Below are positions 1 to 8,264 of a DNA stretch of 64,000 nucleotides, in pieces. The stretch lies in contig NZ_CP109137.1 in NCBI RefSeq assembly GCF_035918095.1, positions 1-64,000 on the forward strand. The letters are read 5' to 3'. A program made the translations under genes and the position numbers. Within the stretch, counting starts at the first letter, position 1. Every line of letters starts with the position of its first letter. The stretch is from Streptomyces sp. NBC_01750 (lineage in GTDB: Bacteria > Actinomycetota > Actinomycetes > Streptomycetales > Streptomycetaceae). Below the pieces are notes generated by a model. It worked only from the letters and a program-made list of their open reading frames with translations, ran no database searches and was not told where the DNA came from.

Positions 1-2
1 TA

Positions 3-351
3 AGTTGGCCCTGACGGGCTAACTCGGGCCTGACGGCCCGTAAGGTGACGGTGCATCACGCCTGGCGGCGTGAGCGTGGGTTGGTGCGGCCGACGATGTC
101 GGCCGATGAGGCTGATGGATTCCCCCTGACGGGGGAATCGTTGGGTGTGTGAGTTGGGACCGGCGCCTGGCGGCGCCGGGTTGATGTCAAAGTGGTTTTC
201 TACATGGTTATTTGAGTTGGCCCCTCCCCTGGCGGGGAGGGTTGCTCAATGTGTTGTGCCGCTTGGCGATGCCAAGCGGAGAGAGCGTTGAGAGCGGGGC
301 TTGCCAGGCTGACGCCTGGTTGGGGGGCCGGAGGCGTTCGGGCTGGCGCCC
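3..351. repeat. Array of short hairpins with conserved TGAC/TGGC or GAT loops
   Basis: At least eight perfect or near-perfect hairpins lie within about 350 bases. Stems differ completely but loops are constant. Stems with loop TGAC are at 3-24 (9 pairs, one G-T), 25-40 (6), 118-139 (9) and 304-319 (6). Stems with loop TGGC are at 57-72 (6), 160-179 (8) and 222-241 (8). Stems with loop GAT are at 87-105 (8) and 259-279 (9). A short 4-pair GGGC/TGGC/GCCC stem is at 340-351. Several are preceded by GAGTTGG. Variable stems with a fixed loop are what a structured RNA or a hairpin-binding protein would select. I do not recognise the family, and no convincing gene overlaps it. Confidence 0.7.
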
Positions 352-765
352 TTCGGCTCCAGGAACGGTTCTGCGCTGGGTAAACGTGATCTGTTGGGGG
401 TTCCGTCTATCGAGTGCTCCTGTCTTGCGGGGATCCCTCGCTGACGGGTTTTGAAGTCAGTCTGGGGATACGGCAGTTCGTTCAGCCTTGTTGGTCCCTG
501 GTAGCTCCTGCGGCGCGCGTCCTGGGGTGCGGGTTGAGTCATCGCTGAGTTGGCACCTACGTGCGCCTTGCCGCGGTTCTTCTATCAGTCGTCTTTCATA
601 CGCGTCGTCGGCCTGATGGCCTGCCGCTCACCTTCTGCCAATAGGTCGCCGGCGGCATTCCCCGTGTAAGGGGCTTGTCTGCCTGGGCACTTGGGGGCTC
701 GGACGACTGCGGTCCATTGGCAGTTCGGTCTCGTCATTGCACAGAAACAGAAAAGGAGCACCTCC
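352..765. other. Gene-less stretch between hairpin array and first gene
   Basis: No convincing coding region is visible on either strand. A GAGTTGG word like those in the hairpin array recurs near 547-553. The last bases hold a good ribosome site (AAAGGAG near 751) for the gene that follows. A promoter for that gene may lie here but no clear -35/-10 pair stands out. Confidence 0.4.
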
Positions 766-1469
766 ATGTCCATTGCACTCCCAGAGGCAAGCAAGGCGCC
801 TGCAGCCGTCCCTCCCCCGGACATTGCTGACGCGCGCCGTGCCGCGTACGAAGATGGCCAGCCTCTACTCCCCCGGCTCTCCGCCCTGGGTGTCCGGATC
901 GGTGACAGCACGCCCGGCTACGGAACCATCCCCGGCGTTCTCCTCCGGAACGTAACGGACGTACAGCGCGAGTGGGTAGTTGGGCTCGCTCAGTCCGGAG
1001 ACCCGTGAGCGTGTCCTTGCCTGGCTCTTCGCCCAGGCGCTGGACATCGACAGCGAGCGGCCCCTGGTGATTCAGCGTCAGGAGAAGGGCAGCTTTGCCA
1101 CCTGGTGCCCGAGGGGCTGCGTCGTGGACCACACCAGGGACGTAACGGAGGGCGCCGCGCTTGAGGATCTCGCGCACTACATCGGCGAGCCGGCGGAGAT
1201 GACGCTCTCCATCTGGGACGCCGAGCAGGGCACGGTCGACACCGTGGTGCTCGGTGGGCAGATCGCCGTCTACCCCTACTCGCAGAACCCCGAACGCACC
1301 GTTCCGCACGTCAATCTGGAGGTCTTTCAGGACGAGTACATGGAGGATCCTCGGCCCGAACGAACTCGCTGACGTCATTGCCCGGGTGCGGGCTCACCTC
1401 GATGTGCTCGAGGAGCTGCGGGGCTGGCTGGTTCAGGCTCGTTTCGCGTACCGGGCACCGAGCTCATGA
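766..1469 (+). pseudogene. DUF6907-like hypothetical protein, broken by two apparent frameshifts
   Basis: Three overlapping reading frames read as one protein. The first (ATG 766, behind AAAGGAGCACCTCC) ends at 1008. The second, open to 1372, carries the WCPRGCxxDH cysteine/histidine motif and the following strand-rich region expected of DUF6907 proteins. The third, ending 1469, supplies a helical tail (NELADVIARVRAHL). The frames shift near 980-1008 and near 1340-1370. A natural overlapping pair is possible for the first junction, with a TTG start at 980, but that start has no ribosome site. The family function is unknown. The ATG of the next frame overlaps the final stop (ATGA at 1466), which suggests an operon of small genes. 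Confidence 0.5.
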
Positions 1470-1707
1470 CCACGGCGATGCCAGCGGGGGCTGGCTGTCC
1501 GGAGTTGGCAGGTGCCTGCGCGGTTGATCATGCGACGGACCAGAGTGGTCCCCACTCTGCGTATGGCCTCACGGTCGGCTGCTGTGAGCGTGCGAGTGGG
1601 CGCGGCGATACGGTCGGCCTCTCGGCAGAGCTCGTCCAGTGGGACGCCGAGCCGGGCTTTCCCAGGGTGGTCGAGGTGTGCCCAGACGTCGACGGGACCA
1701 TTCTCGA
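1470..1707. other. Unresolved, possibly decayed coding stretch
   Basis: An ATG at 1466 overlaps the previous stop and opens a frame to 1900, but its later part does not look protein-like. On the minus strand a frame at 1433-1750 contains a plausible helical segment (LTAADREAIRRVG). Both strands have high third-position GC here, so codon bias does not decide. I could not assign a product. Confidence 0.3.
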
Positions 1708-2172
1708 GTGTCGACTCCTGCGGACGTGGAGCGCCTGCGTACGGCGGCATACGCGTTCGGGCAAGGTCTCAGCACGCTCGCCGTACGGCTCGCCGGTCAG
1801 CAGAATCCGGGCGCGCGCAGGGGATGTGAGGGGCTGGGTGGTCACTGCTCCCTGGATCACCCCGGTCCGCCTGAAGGTCTCGACCATGTTGGTCCCGTAA
1901 CCGCGCTCGGGGCGCCGGGCGATCGCGCGGGAGAGTTCCTGCAAGCGCAGTTGTTTCAGTCTCAGGCGCAGGACAGTCCCCCGGTCATCGCTCTGTGGGC
2001 CGGCTCCGTGGACGCGGAAGTCGGTGCTCGGGGCGCCCGGGCCTGTGCCCTGCAGCTGCGCTGTATGGCTGACCACATCGAGCATCTCGCCGCGCAGCTC
2101 GACCGGATCACCACAGGCTGGAGAGACGAGAGCGTCGCTGGGAGTATGGAGGCCGCAACCAAGGCCACGTGA
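1708..2172 (+). CDS. Hypothetical small protein
   Basis: The GTG at 1708 opens a 154-codon frame with two clearly protein-like helical segments, near its start (PADVERLRTAAYAFGQGL) and near its end (ADHIEHLAAQLDRITTGW). The middle is less convincing and may hide an indel. The stop overlaps the GTG of the next small gene as GTGA, so the two are probably translationally coupled. I recognise no family. The frame stays open upstream to 1639, so the true start is uncertain. Confidence 0.35.
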   Translation: MSTPADVERLRTAAYAFGQGLSTLAVRLAGQQNPGARRGCEGLGGHCSLDHPGPPEGLDHVGPVTALGAPGDRAGEFLQAQLFQSQAQDSPPVIALWAGSVDAEVGARGARACALQLRCMADHIEHLAAQLDRITTGWRDESVAGSMEAATKAT

Positions 2173-2288
2173 ACAGCTGGCGTCGCACGGTCTTTGGTCA
2201 GGATGGGAGGCATCAGCTCCAGGGTGGCAGCGTCCCGGAGGAGGACGACCTGTACGGCTTCGTCGACCGGTACCGGCTGTTGTGGTGA
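2169..2288 (+). CDS. Hypothetical 39-residue protein
   Basis: The start GTG overlaps the preceding stop by four bases (GTGA). The product is mixed and hydrophilic, with VNSWRRTVFGQ at the start and YGFVDRYRLLW at the end; the aromatic-rich acidic tail (EEDDLYGFVDRY) and the coupling argue that it is real. There is no recognisable domain. Confidence 0.4.
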   Translation: MNSWRRTVFGQDGRHQLQGGSVPEEDDLYGFVDRYRLLW

Positions 2289-2479
2289 GCGTGCTGCCAA
2301 TGCCGCACTGTGCCCACGTTCAGGACGAGGAGCGGCGTTTCGTTGTGTCGGCGCAGGCTGCCGTGCAATGGGGAGGTAAGGCTCACTGGAGACACGTCAT
2401 CTGCTGATCTACACGTGCCTAGGCATGGTGCTCGTACCGCTGCGACCCTTTCGGTCATCACTCCAGGAAGGAGACTGTG

Positions 2480-2668
2480 ATGAGCTGGGCCGACAATCCG
2501 GAGCGCCTCGCGCGCCTCTTGTCCGACCTGGCCAACGCTCTTGAGATGTCGGGCGTCGATAGGTCGGGAAGCTCTCCCGAGCGGCATCTCTTGGACGATG
2601 CGCGCTCGGCCGCTCGCGAGCTGGCCCCTCCCAAGCGTCGTCGATCAGGGAAGGGGGGCGGATTCTAG
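2480..2668 (+). CDS. Hypothetical 62-residue protein
   Basis: The ATG at 2480 sits six bases after AAGGAG. The start was chosen over the GTG directly before it for that spacing. The peptide begins MSWADNPERLARLLSDL, has a helical middle and ends in a lysine/arginine- and glycine-rich tail. It is probably cytoplasmic. No family is recognised. Confidence 0.55.
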   Translation: MSWADNPERLARLLSDLANALEMSGVDRSGSSPERHLLDDARSAARELAPPKRRRSGKGGGF

Positions 2669-2923
2669 GCAGTGATCATCCGGGCGCTTAGTGAGTGTCC
2701 GGGGTCTGGTGTTCGCCTTGGCTTCCGAACGGGCTAGCGACCGTGGTTGGGGGCGGCTCGTCGCCGTGAATTCGCCTTTCGACATCGCACCAACGCGTCA
2801 TCTTTCACAACGCCTTGGACATCTCCGAGGTCGTTGGCCAGGAAGGGGTCCGATGAACGTGCCAGGCGCCCGTGCAAGGCCGTCACTCTCCTCGCCCGGG
2901 CGGCGCCTGGAGCCTGCGGTCCG
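2669..2923. other. Intergenic stretch, nothing recognised
   Basis: This lies between convergent genes (hypothetical on plus, methyltransferase on minus). I see no convincing gene. Confidence 0.3.
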
Positions 2924-4119
2924 TCAGGGCCTGGGCAGCGGCAGGCCGGACATGTGCGGGTGTCGCAGATGCTGCCCGCCGTCGTAGACGTGCAGGGTGA
3001 AGGTCTCCGGCCCCGGCCGGTCGGCCTCGTCGTAGGCGTCCAGGACGCGCTCGATGCGCTCCCACAGCCGTACCGGGCCGCCCTCGCGCACCTGCCAACC
3101 GCCGTTGTGGGGGGTGAGGGTGGCGGCCGAGCTGGTCGCCACGTCGACCAGGTGCACCACCTCTCCGGCCGTCGTCATCTGCGCGTCCGGCACCGCGCTC
3201 TGGGCGAGGAACCGCAGGTGGAACGCTTCCTCGGTGGCGGCGGTGATCCGCTTGGGGCTGTGCCGGGCCGCCCTGGGTTTGTCCGGGAGGCCCGCGGCCC
3301 AGTGGGCGGGGTTGCCGAATGCCGGCGCGGCGTGCGTACGCGCCGACATGAACGACACCGTGCCGGGCAGCAGTTGGCCCTCGGCGGTGCCGTCCTCGGC
3401 GACGGTGAGCAGGACGCGGGCGTACCCGTAGAGCCAGCCCGAGAGGGTGAGCAGGATCTTCCCGCCTGGCCGGGCCTGGGCCAGCAGCGCGGGCGGTACG
3501 GCGCGGAACGAGCAGGCGGCCACGATCCGGTCGAACCGTGCCTCGGGCCAGTACCCGTACAGCCCGTCCGCCACTGCCAGGGTCGGGGTGTAGCCGCAGC
3601 CGTACAGCGCCCTCGCCGCTGTCTCCAGCCGGCGGCCGTCGACCTCGATCGATGTGACGTCGGCGGAGCCGAGACGCTCGCAGGCCAGCGCGGTGGAGTA
3701 GCCGGTCCCCGTGCCGATCTCCAGCACCGTGTGGCCCTCTTGGAGGTCGGCGTCGGCCCACATCCGCAGCACGAGGGAGGGGAGCGTGGAGGATGAGGTC
3801 GGGGCCCCGCCGTGGCGCTCGATCGGGTTCTTCCAGTCGGGTTCGTCGCCGTCGAACTGTGTGATGAGCGTGGTGTCGGAGTACGCGGCGGCCAGCCACC
3901 GGCCATAGTCGGGCTCGGCGGTGACCGGTTCCCAGTCAGGCCCTGCCTGTCGCGCTCGTCGGCGGGCAGGTAGAAGCCGGGCACGAACCGGTGCCTGGGC
4001 ACCGTTTCCACCGCCTGGCGCCAGGCTGGATCGGTGAGGACGTCCTTCTCGGCGAGGGCCTTCGCCATCGCCTCGCGCAGCCGCGCGGCGTCGGTCTCAA
4101 GGTCGGCGGGCATCGTCAT
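2924..4119 (-). pseudogene. tgmC: PIMT-like methyltransferase of the ATP-grasp peptide system, with frameshift
   Basis: The protein matches protein-L-isoaspartate O-methyltransferases of graspetide clusters. Such enzymes methylate a peptide aspartate, leading to an aspartimide. The N-terminal frame from ATG 4119 reads through FVPGFYLPADERDRQG. The rest, including the SAM-binding VLEIGTGTGYSTAL motif and the C-terminal extension beyond classical PIMT, is in another frame that ends at 2924. Reading across 3938-3948 with one base changed restores PDWEPVTAEPDYGRW, so a single indel breaks it. About 397 residues would be restored. Its ATG overlaps the ligase stop (ATGA), so it is the last gene of the operon. 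Real loss or sequencing error cannot be told apart here. Confidence 0.85.
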
Positions 4120-5096
4120 GGCCTACCGCCTCCTTTCCCTTCGAGGATGTCGGCGAACGCCTCGGTGATGGCGGGCGCGTCGGGCAGCCAGCCCCACTGT
4201 CCGTTGCTGTTGCACTCGATCGCCGTCCAGTGTTCCGGGGCATCCCCGTCGCCGGTCAGAGCGAAGTCGAAGCAGCCGAAGACCAGGCCGAAGGAGTCCA
4301 GGTAGCGGTGCAGCGCGGCCTCGACCGGGGCAGGCACGGTGGTGGGGGCGTGGGTCAGGTCGTCCCAGTTGCCGCGGCGCCAGTCCAGGGCGCCGTCCGG
4401 GGCGGCTACGTGCTGGGCGAAGACGCGGCGGCCGACCACGGTGACCCGTACGTCGCTGGTCTTGGGGATCTCGGCCTGGAACAGGTGTGCGGTCACGGCG
4501 AGCGTGTCGTCGAAGGTGTCGAGGTCGACGCGCTGGGCCCAGATCGCGCCGGTGTGACCGTCCTCGTCTCGGGGCAGGCCGCGGAACGTCTTGTAAATGA
4601 CGCGGCTGTGCTCGGCGGCGAACTTCCGCGCGGCCTCGGCATCGTTGGTGACCAGGGTCGGCGGGATCGTGAGTCCGAGCTCGGTGAAGCGTTGGAGCTG
4701 GGCGGGCTTGAAGTCGGCGCGTGTGATGGCGGCGGGGTGGTTGACGTACGTCGCACCGTGCAGATTGTTCAGTATGCCGCCGAGCCCGTGCCTCGCCTCG
4801 GCGGCGGCGAAGTCCCGCTGCTGTGGGGGCAGATGCCCGTACCGGGCGGCGTAGGGGGTGGGGCGGCGGTAGTAGACCGCCGCCACCTCCCCCAGCTCCA
4901 CCTCCCGGCTTGCCGTACGCAGCCGCCCGCCCCACGTGGGCGTCCCCGCCTCGATGTGGGCCGCGAAGGTCAGGGCGGGTCCGATGTCGGCGGGGTCGAC
5001 GCGGGCGACGGGCACCTCACGCTCGTTCAGCGCGGCGATGACCCGGTCCGCGGTGACGTCTTCCAGCGCGGTGACGACCAGGACGGTGGAGGCCAT
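4116..5096 (-). CDS. tgmB: ATP-grasp peptide maturase (graspetide ligase)
   Basis: This 326-residue protein has the layout of the SAV_5884/MvdD-type ATP-grasp RiPP ligases. The N-terminal pre-ATP-grasp part starts VLVVTALEDVTADRV. The central fold recognises nucleotide and peptide, and the C-terminal metal-binding segment is IECNSNGQWGWL. Such ligases use ATP to activate acidic side chains of the precursor and join them to Ser/Thr or Lys as ester or amide crosslinks. It starts three bases after the precursor stop and overlaps the methyltransferase start, so the three genes form one tightly coupled operon. Confidence 0.9.
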   Translation of the reverse strand: MASTVLVVTALEDVTADRVIAALNEREVPVARVDPADIGPALTFAAHIEAGTPTWGGRLRTASREVELGEVAAVYYRRPTPYAARYGHLPPQQRDFAAAEARHGLGGILNNLHGATYVNHPAAITRADFKPAQLQRFTELGLTIPPTLVTNDAEAARKFAAEHSRVIYKTFRGLPRDEDGHTGAIWAQRVDLDTFDDTLAVTAHLFQAEIPKTSDVRVTVVGRRVFAQHVAAPDGALDWRRGNWDDLTHAPTTVPAPVEAALHRYLDSFGLVFGCFDFALTGDGDAPEHWTAIECNSNGQWGWLPDAPAITEAFADILEGKGGGRP

Positions 5097-5099
5097 CGG

Positions 5100-5366
5100 T
5101 CAGTCCGACTCGTAGTCGGTGGTGTTGTCGTCCTGGGTCTGCGGCTGCGGGTTCTGCCCGTCGCCGCCCCCGGAAGTGGAGGCGGTGCCGGTGGTCCTGT
5201 TGGTGCCGTGGTTGCCCATCTCCACCACCTGGCCGGCGGCGTCGGTGTAGCGGGCGGTCTGCGTGGCCCCATCGAGCGTCACCCTCGCGTAGGACGGCGG
5301 GCTGTCCGGCAGCCGGTCGGTGACCAGCTGCATCGCCCAAGGAACCTCGGGTGCGAGCGTCGTCAT
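5100..5366 (-). CDS. tgmA: Graspetide precursor peptide
   Basis: This is an 88-residue putative ATP-grasp-modified RiPP precursor. The leader has the PW motif (residues 9-10) and a conserved DGATQTARYTDAAGQ region typical of the family. The C-terminal core (about residues 52-88) is rich in Thr, Gly, Asp and Glu, ending in DDNTTDYESD, which offers hydroxyl and carboxyl partners for ester crosslinks. A DG pair in the core is a natural aspartimide site for the PIMT-like enzyme. The start ATG follows GGAAGGGACAACGC. It is directly upstream of the ligase. Confidence 0.88.
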   Translation of the reverse strand: MTTLAPEVPWAMQLVTDRLPDSPPSYARVTLDGATQTARYTDAAGQVVEMGNHGTNRTTGTASTSGGGDGQNPQPQTQDDNTTDYESD

Positions 5367-5582
5367 GCGTTGTCCCTTCCCGTGCAGTCAGGCAGTCAGC
5401 CCGGTCGGCTGCCGCCTGAGCGGAATCGGCGATGCCCCGACCAGGACCGTAGTGGCCGCGCGCCGTGGCACATGACGCCACGCTTCGCGTGCTCGGCCAT
5501 GACCGGTCTTCCGTGTCGGCGGTGGATGTGGAGGTGGTGCTGCCTCCATGTCACCGCGATCGAAGATCTGTTCCTAGAGACG

Positions 5583-5636
5583 GAGTTGGGGACTTGCTGG
5601 GAGTGGATCTGGGAGGGAGTTGGGACGTGCTTGGGA
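5583..5636. promoter_or_regulatory. Imperfect 20-bp direct repeats upstream of the graspetide operon
   Basis: GAGTTGGGGACTTGCTGGGA at 5583-5602 and GAGTTGGGACGTGCTTGGGA at 5617-5636 are imperfect copies 34 bases apart. They lie between the peptidase stop and the precursor start, about 220 bases upstream of the precursor. They could be an operator for the nearby helix-turn-helix regulator. That role is inference from position. Confidence 0.4.
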
Positions 5637-5640
5637 CGCG

Positions 5641-6828
5641 TCAGCCCGCTCGGAGGAGGCGGAGGACGGCCCGCTGGTAGACGGAGTAGACCTGGGGCAG
5701 CTCGGCGAGGTGGGCGCGCTCGTCGATGCCGTGCAGCCCCTCGTAGGGCAGGCCGAAGCCGGCCGTGGCCGGGATACCTTCCGCAGCCAGCAGGTTGCCG
5801 ATGTTCGACGGCCCCGCCGTCTTCGCCCGCACCGCCAGTCCCGCCTCGGCGGCGGCGGTAAGGAGTGCAGCGGCAGGCTGTTCGTCGTCGGCCAGACGGA
5901 AAGGCGGCCAGGTGGCAACCGGGGTGATCTCGGTCGGCTTCGGAGCGGGTAGTTCCGCATCCAGCTCGGCAACGGCCTTGCGGATGAGGGTCTCGGCGTC
6001 GTGGGCATCGAAAGCCGGGGTGATACGGACGTCGACATTCAGGTCGCACCGATCGGGGGTGGTCGAGAAGCCTTGGCCACCGTGGAGGGAGGTCACCGAC
6101 AGCTTCGGCGGCAGCGGAAAGCCTGCATCTGCGCCGGGCAGTTCGGCCGCATCGAGGAGGCGTACAAGGTGGGCCGCGCGGGAGATGGCGCCGACCACGG
6201 TCCGGCTGGACCCGGAGTGTCCGGAAGGGGCGTGCACGGCGATGGTGGAACGCCACAGGCCCCGGCCGCCGACGACGACTTCGTCCAGTCCCGGGTATCC
6301 GATCATCACTCCGGCCGGCCGCGCCGCCCGCGGGTCGGCGAGGTAGGCGCGGGCGCCGCCGAAGCCTCCCGTGTGCTCGTCGACGTCCAGCAGCACGGCG
6401 AGCCCGCCGTGCAGGGCCTCGGCCCGGGGCTTCAGGTCGGCGGCGATGTGGCAGAACATCGCCGCGGCGAGCTTGGAGTCGGCAGCTCCGCGGCCCAGCA
6501 ACCAGTCCCCACGGATGTCGCCGGAGGTCGGGGAGAAGGACCAGGCGGTCTCGTCTCCGTAGGGGGCGGTGTCAACGCAGGCGTCCAGCGCCCACCATGT
6601 GCCCGTCCGGCCTCCGGGGATCTCCACCAGCAGGCCCACCAGCTCACCGGAGCTGCCGTGCAGACGCCTGTGGGGCAGGGAGCGGGCGGCAAGCCAGTCC
6701 TCCAGGACGGTAAGGACGGGCCCGTAGTCGTCGATCCCGGCCCGGCTCGGCCGACGGATCAGCCCACTCGCGAGCTCCGCCACAGACGCCATGCGGGCCT
6801 CGGTAGCCAGGTGAAGGTTCTCGCTCAC
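5641..6828 (-). CDS. M20-family-like peptidase with altered metal ligands
   Basis: This 395-residue protein resembles the ArgE/DapE/CPG2 (M20) family. The usual HxD first-ligand motif reads LDACVDTAP (81-89), with Cys84 where His is expected. GRGAADSK (112-119) is intact. The general-base/ligand EE pair reads DEHTGG (150-155), with His152 in place of the second Glu. A C-terminal His is present (GLHGIDERAH). The dimerisation insert (GRGLWRSTIAVH) is normal. It lies nine bases after the regulator gene and upstream of the graspetide precursor, so it may trim or bind the peptide. Activity may be changed or lost. Confidence 0.75.
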   Translation of the reverse strand: MSENLHLATEARMASVAELASGLIRRPSRAGIDDYGPVLTVLEDWLAARSLPHRRLHGSSGELVGLLVEIPGGRTGTWWALDACVDTAPYGDETAWSFSPTSGDIRGDWLLGRGAADSKLAAAMFCHIAADLKPRAEALHGGLAVLLDVDEHTGGFGGARAYLADPRAARPAGVMIGYPGLDEVVVGGRGLWRSTIAVHAPSGHSGSSRTVVGAISRAAHLVRLLDAAELPGADAGFPLPPKLSVTSLHGGQGFSTTPDRCDLNVDVRITPAFDAHDAETLIRKAVAELDAELPAPKPTEITPVATWPPFRLADDEQPAAALLTAAAEAGLAVRAKTAGPSNIGNLLAAEGIPATAGFGLPYEGLHGIDERAHLAELPQVYSVYQRAVLRLLRAG

Positions 6829-6837
6829 GCTTCTCCC

Positions 6838-7617
6838 CTAGTTGTGCCGTACCGGCAGCATGCGGACGGCCGCGATCGTCTCCACCGGCCGCGCCGAGGC
6901 ACACGCCTCACGACCATGGTGGACCAGGCCCACCGCCGCCTCACGGCTGAGTAAGACCCCGCAGTCGAACCCGTTCGCCCCGTGGAACGACGGCAGCGGC
7001 ACCACCGCGGCGGTCTCGGAGGCGACGAAGAAGCGTTCCAGCGCCACATCGGCCTCCACGAGCCCGATGTGGAGGGTCTTGACGCCGTTGAAGCGAGCGG
7101 ACGGGTCGCGCAGCTCCAGCAGCCGCTCCAGGTGGTCGACGAGCGCCTGGTGCCGCGGCGGGCCGTACAGCACCCGGTAGTGGACCAGGTCCGGCCGCTG
7201 GGCCACGGCCGTCTCAATCGCCGCCAAATACGCCTTCTCCCGGCTCCGGCTGCCGGTGACAACCAGCTGCTCGCGCGCCTGCGCCACTACGTCGGCCATC
7301 GGCTCGACAAGGTCCGTCCAGCGAGTGAGCACCTTGACCACCACCGCGGTGCCAGAGGTCTCCAGCACACTGGTGGCCGCCCCGTCCTGGTGCGCGAACA
7401 ACACCTCCGGCCGCTCCCGGTACAGCTGGCACAGCCCAGCCCGGTTCCGCTTGCCCGTACGCCGTCGCCCGGACTCCCACGCGCTCATCAGGCTCGCGTC
7501 CGCCGCACCCCCGGTGATCACGTTCAACGCATCGGCAGCCTCCTCCAGCGTCATGTTCCGCACCAGCCTGGCCCGCTTGAGCGCCGAATCCCCACCGCTG
7601 CCCACGGCCACGGACAC
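6838..7617 (-). CDS. XRE-type helix-turn-helix regulator
   Basis: The N-terminal helix-turn-helix (about residues 8-60, RARLVRNMTLEEAADALN then MSAWESGRRR) is followed by a roughly 200-residue effector-like domain with a VTGSRSREKAYL segment, of the kind seen in regulators beside graspetide clusters. I chose the GTG at 7617, which has GGGAGGG just upstream; the frame stays open to 7983 but that part is arginine-rich and not protein-like. It is divergent from the DUF6087 gene and co-oriented with the peptidase and graspetide genes, so it likely controls them. Confidence 0.75.
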   Translation of the reverse strand: MSVAVGSGGDSALKRARLVRNMTLEEAADALNVITGGAADASLMSAWESGRRRTGKRNRAGLCQLYRERPEVLFAHQDGAATSVLETSGTAVVVKVLTRWTDLVEPMADVVAQAREQLVVTGSRSREKAYLAAIETAVAQRPDLVHYRVLYGPPRHQALVDHLERLLELRDPSARFNGVKTLHIGLVEADVALERFFVASETAAVVPLPSFHGANGFDCGVLLSREAAVGLVHHGREACASARPVETIAAVRMLPVRHN

Positions 7618-7757
7618 CCCCTCCCATCCCTCACCGGCATGCGCACCCAAGCCTTCCCTGCGCGGCGGCAGTTCGCTCAGCAGACCGCCCACGGCATGTG
7701 CGCGCGGTCTCGCCGACACCCGTGCGACCCCGATCGCGGCCTGGGACCATCGACCAC

Positions 7758-8036
7758 ATGGGTAAGCACCGCCGTCCCGGACCGCCGAATCAGCCGTCCC
7801 GCGCGGCCCCGTGCCTCGACGAAGGCGACCCGCTCGGGCCGTACGAAAGACGTCGGTGTCCGCCGATGGACGTCTACCGACGCCACCGCCCGCTCCATGG
7901 CGGCGGTGGCCATTTCCGCCCCACCGAGCCGCGAGTCCTTGAGGAATGGGACGGCTTCGCCTACACCCCCGCCGGAACGGCACCCGACCTCACAGCGGCG
8001 CAGGCGTGGGTCAACGAGCTCATCCCTGGCACGTGA
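7758..8036 (+). CDS. DUF6087 family protein
   Basis: The 92-residue protein begins MGKHRRPGPP and contains the family pattern of a basic proline-rich head, a PPMDVYRRHRP segment and a C-terminal RVLEEWDGFAY...AAQAWV block. Function is unknown. It is a common small Streptomyces protein often next to helix-turn-helix regulators, and here it is divergent from one. Confidence 0.75.
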   Translation: MGKHRRPGPPNQPSRAAPCLDEGDPLGPYERRRCPPMDVYRRHRPLHGGGGHFRPTEPRVLEEWDGFAYTPAGTAPDLTAAQAWVNELIPGT

Positions 8037-8264
8037 GGCCGATGGTGACGCGTCTGTTGATCTGCCAGCCCTCTTCAGTGGCGTTGTCGGCGTTCCGAGA
8101 GGGTGGATTCCTGGTACGGGTGCCGTCACAGCCGCGCCGACAGGTACAGCCGGCGACGATGCAGGGCCATGGTGTCAGGCGAGCGCAATCGCTCCGGTAG
8201 AGAGGGCTGGCTCCCGGCTCGCTGACTTCTCCAACGCTCGAGGTCGACCGCCGATCGGTGCCGC

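Noticed and set aside
3..351. Hairpin array as a CRISPR array
   Set aside because: Stems vary and loops are constant with irregular spacing; CRISPR repeats would be identical with regular spacers.
3..351. Hairpin array as a Streptomyces telomere
   Set aside because: Known telomere hairpins have GCA-type loops and different palindrome spacing; nothing else marks a replicon end here.
2747..3796. Long plus-strand open frame over the methyltransferase
   Set aside because: It is the mirror of the minus-strand gene; its sequence is Gly/Arg/Pro-rich and has no domain, while the minus strand has clear SAM-binding motifs.
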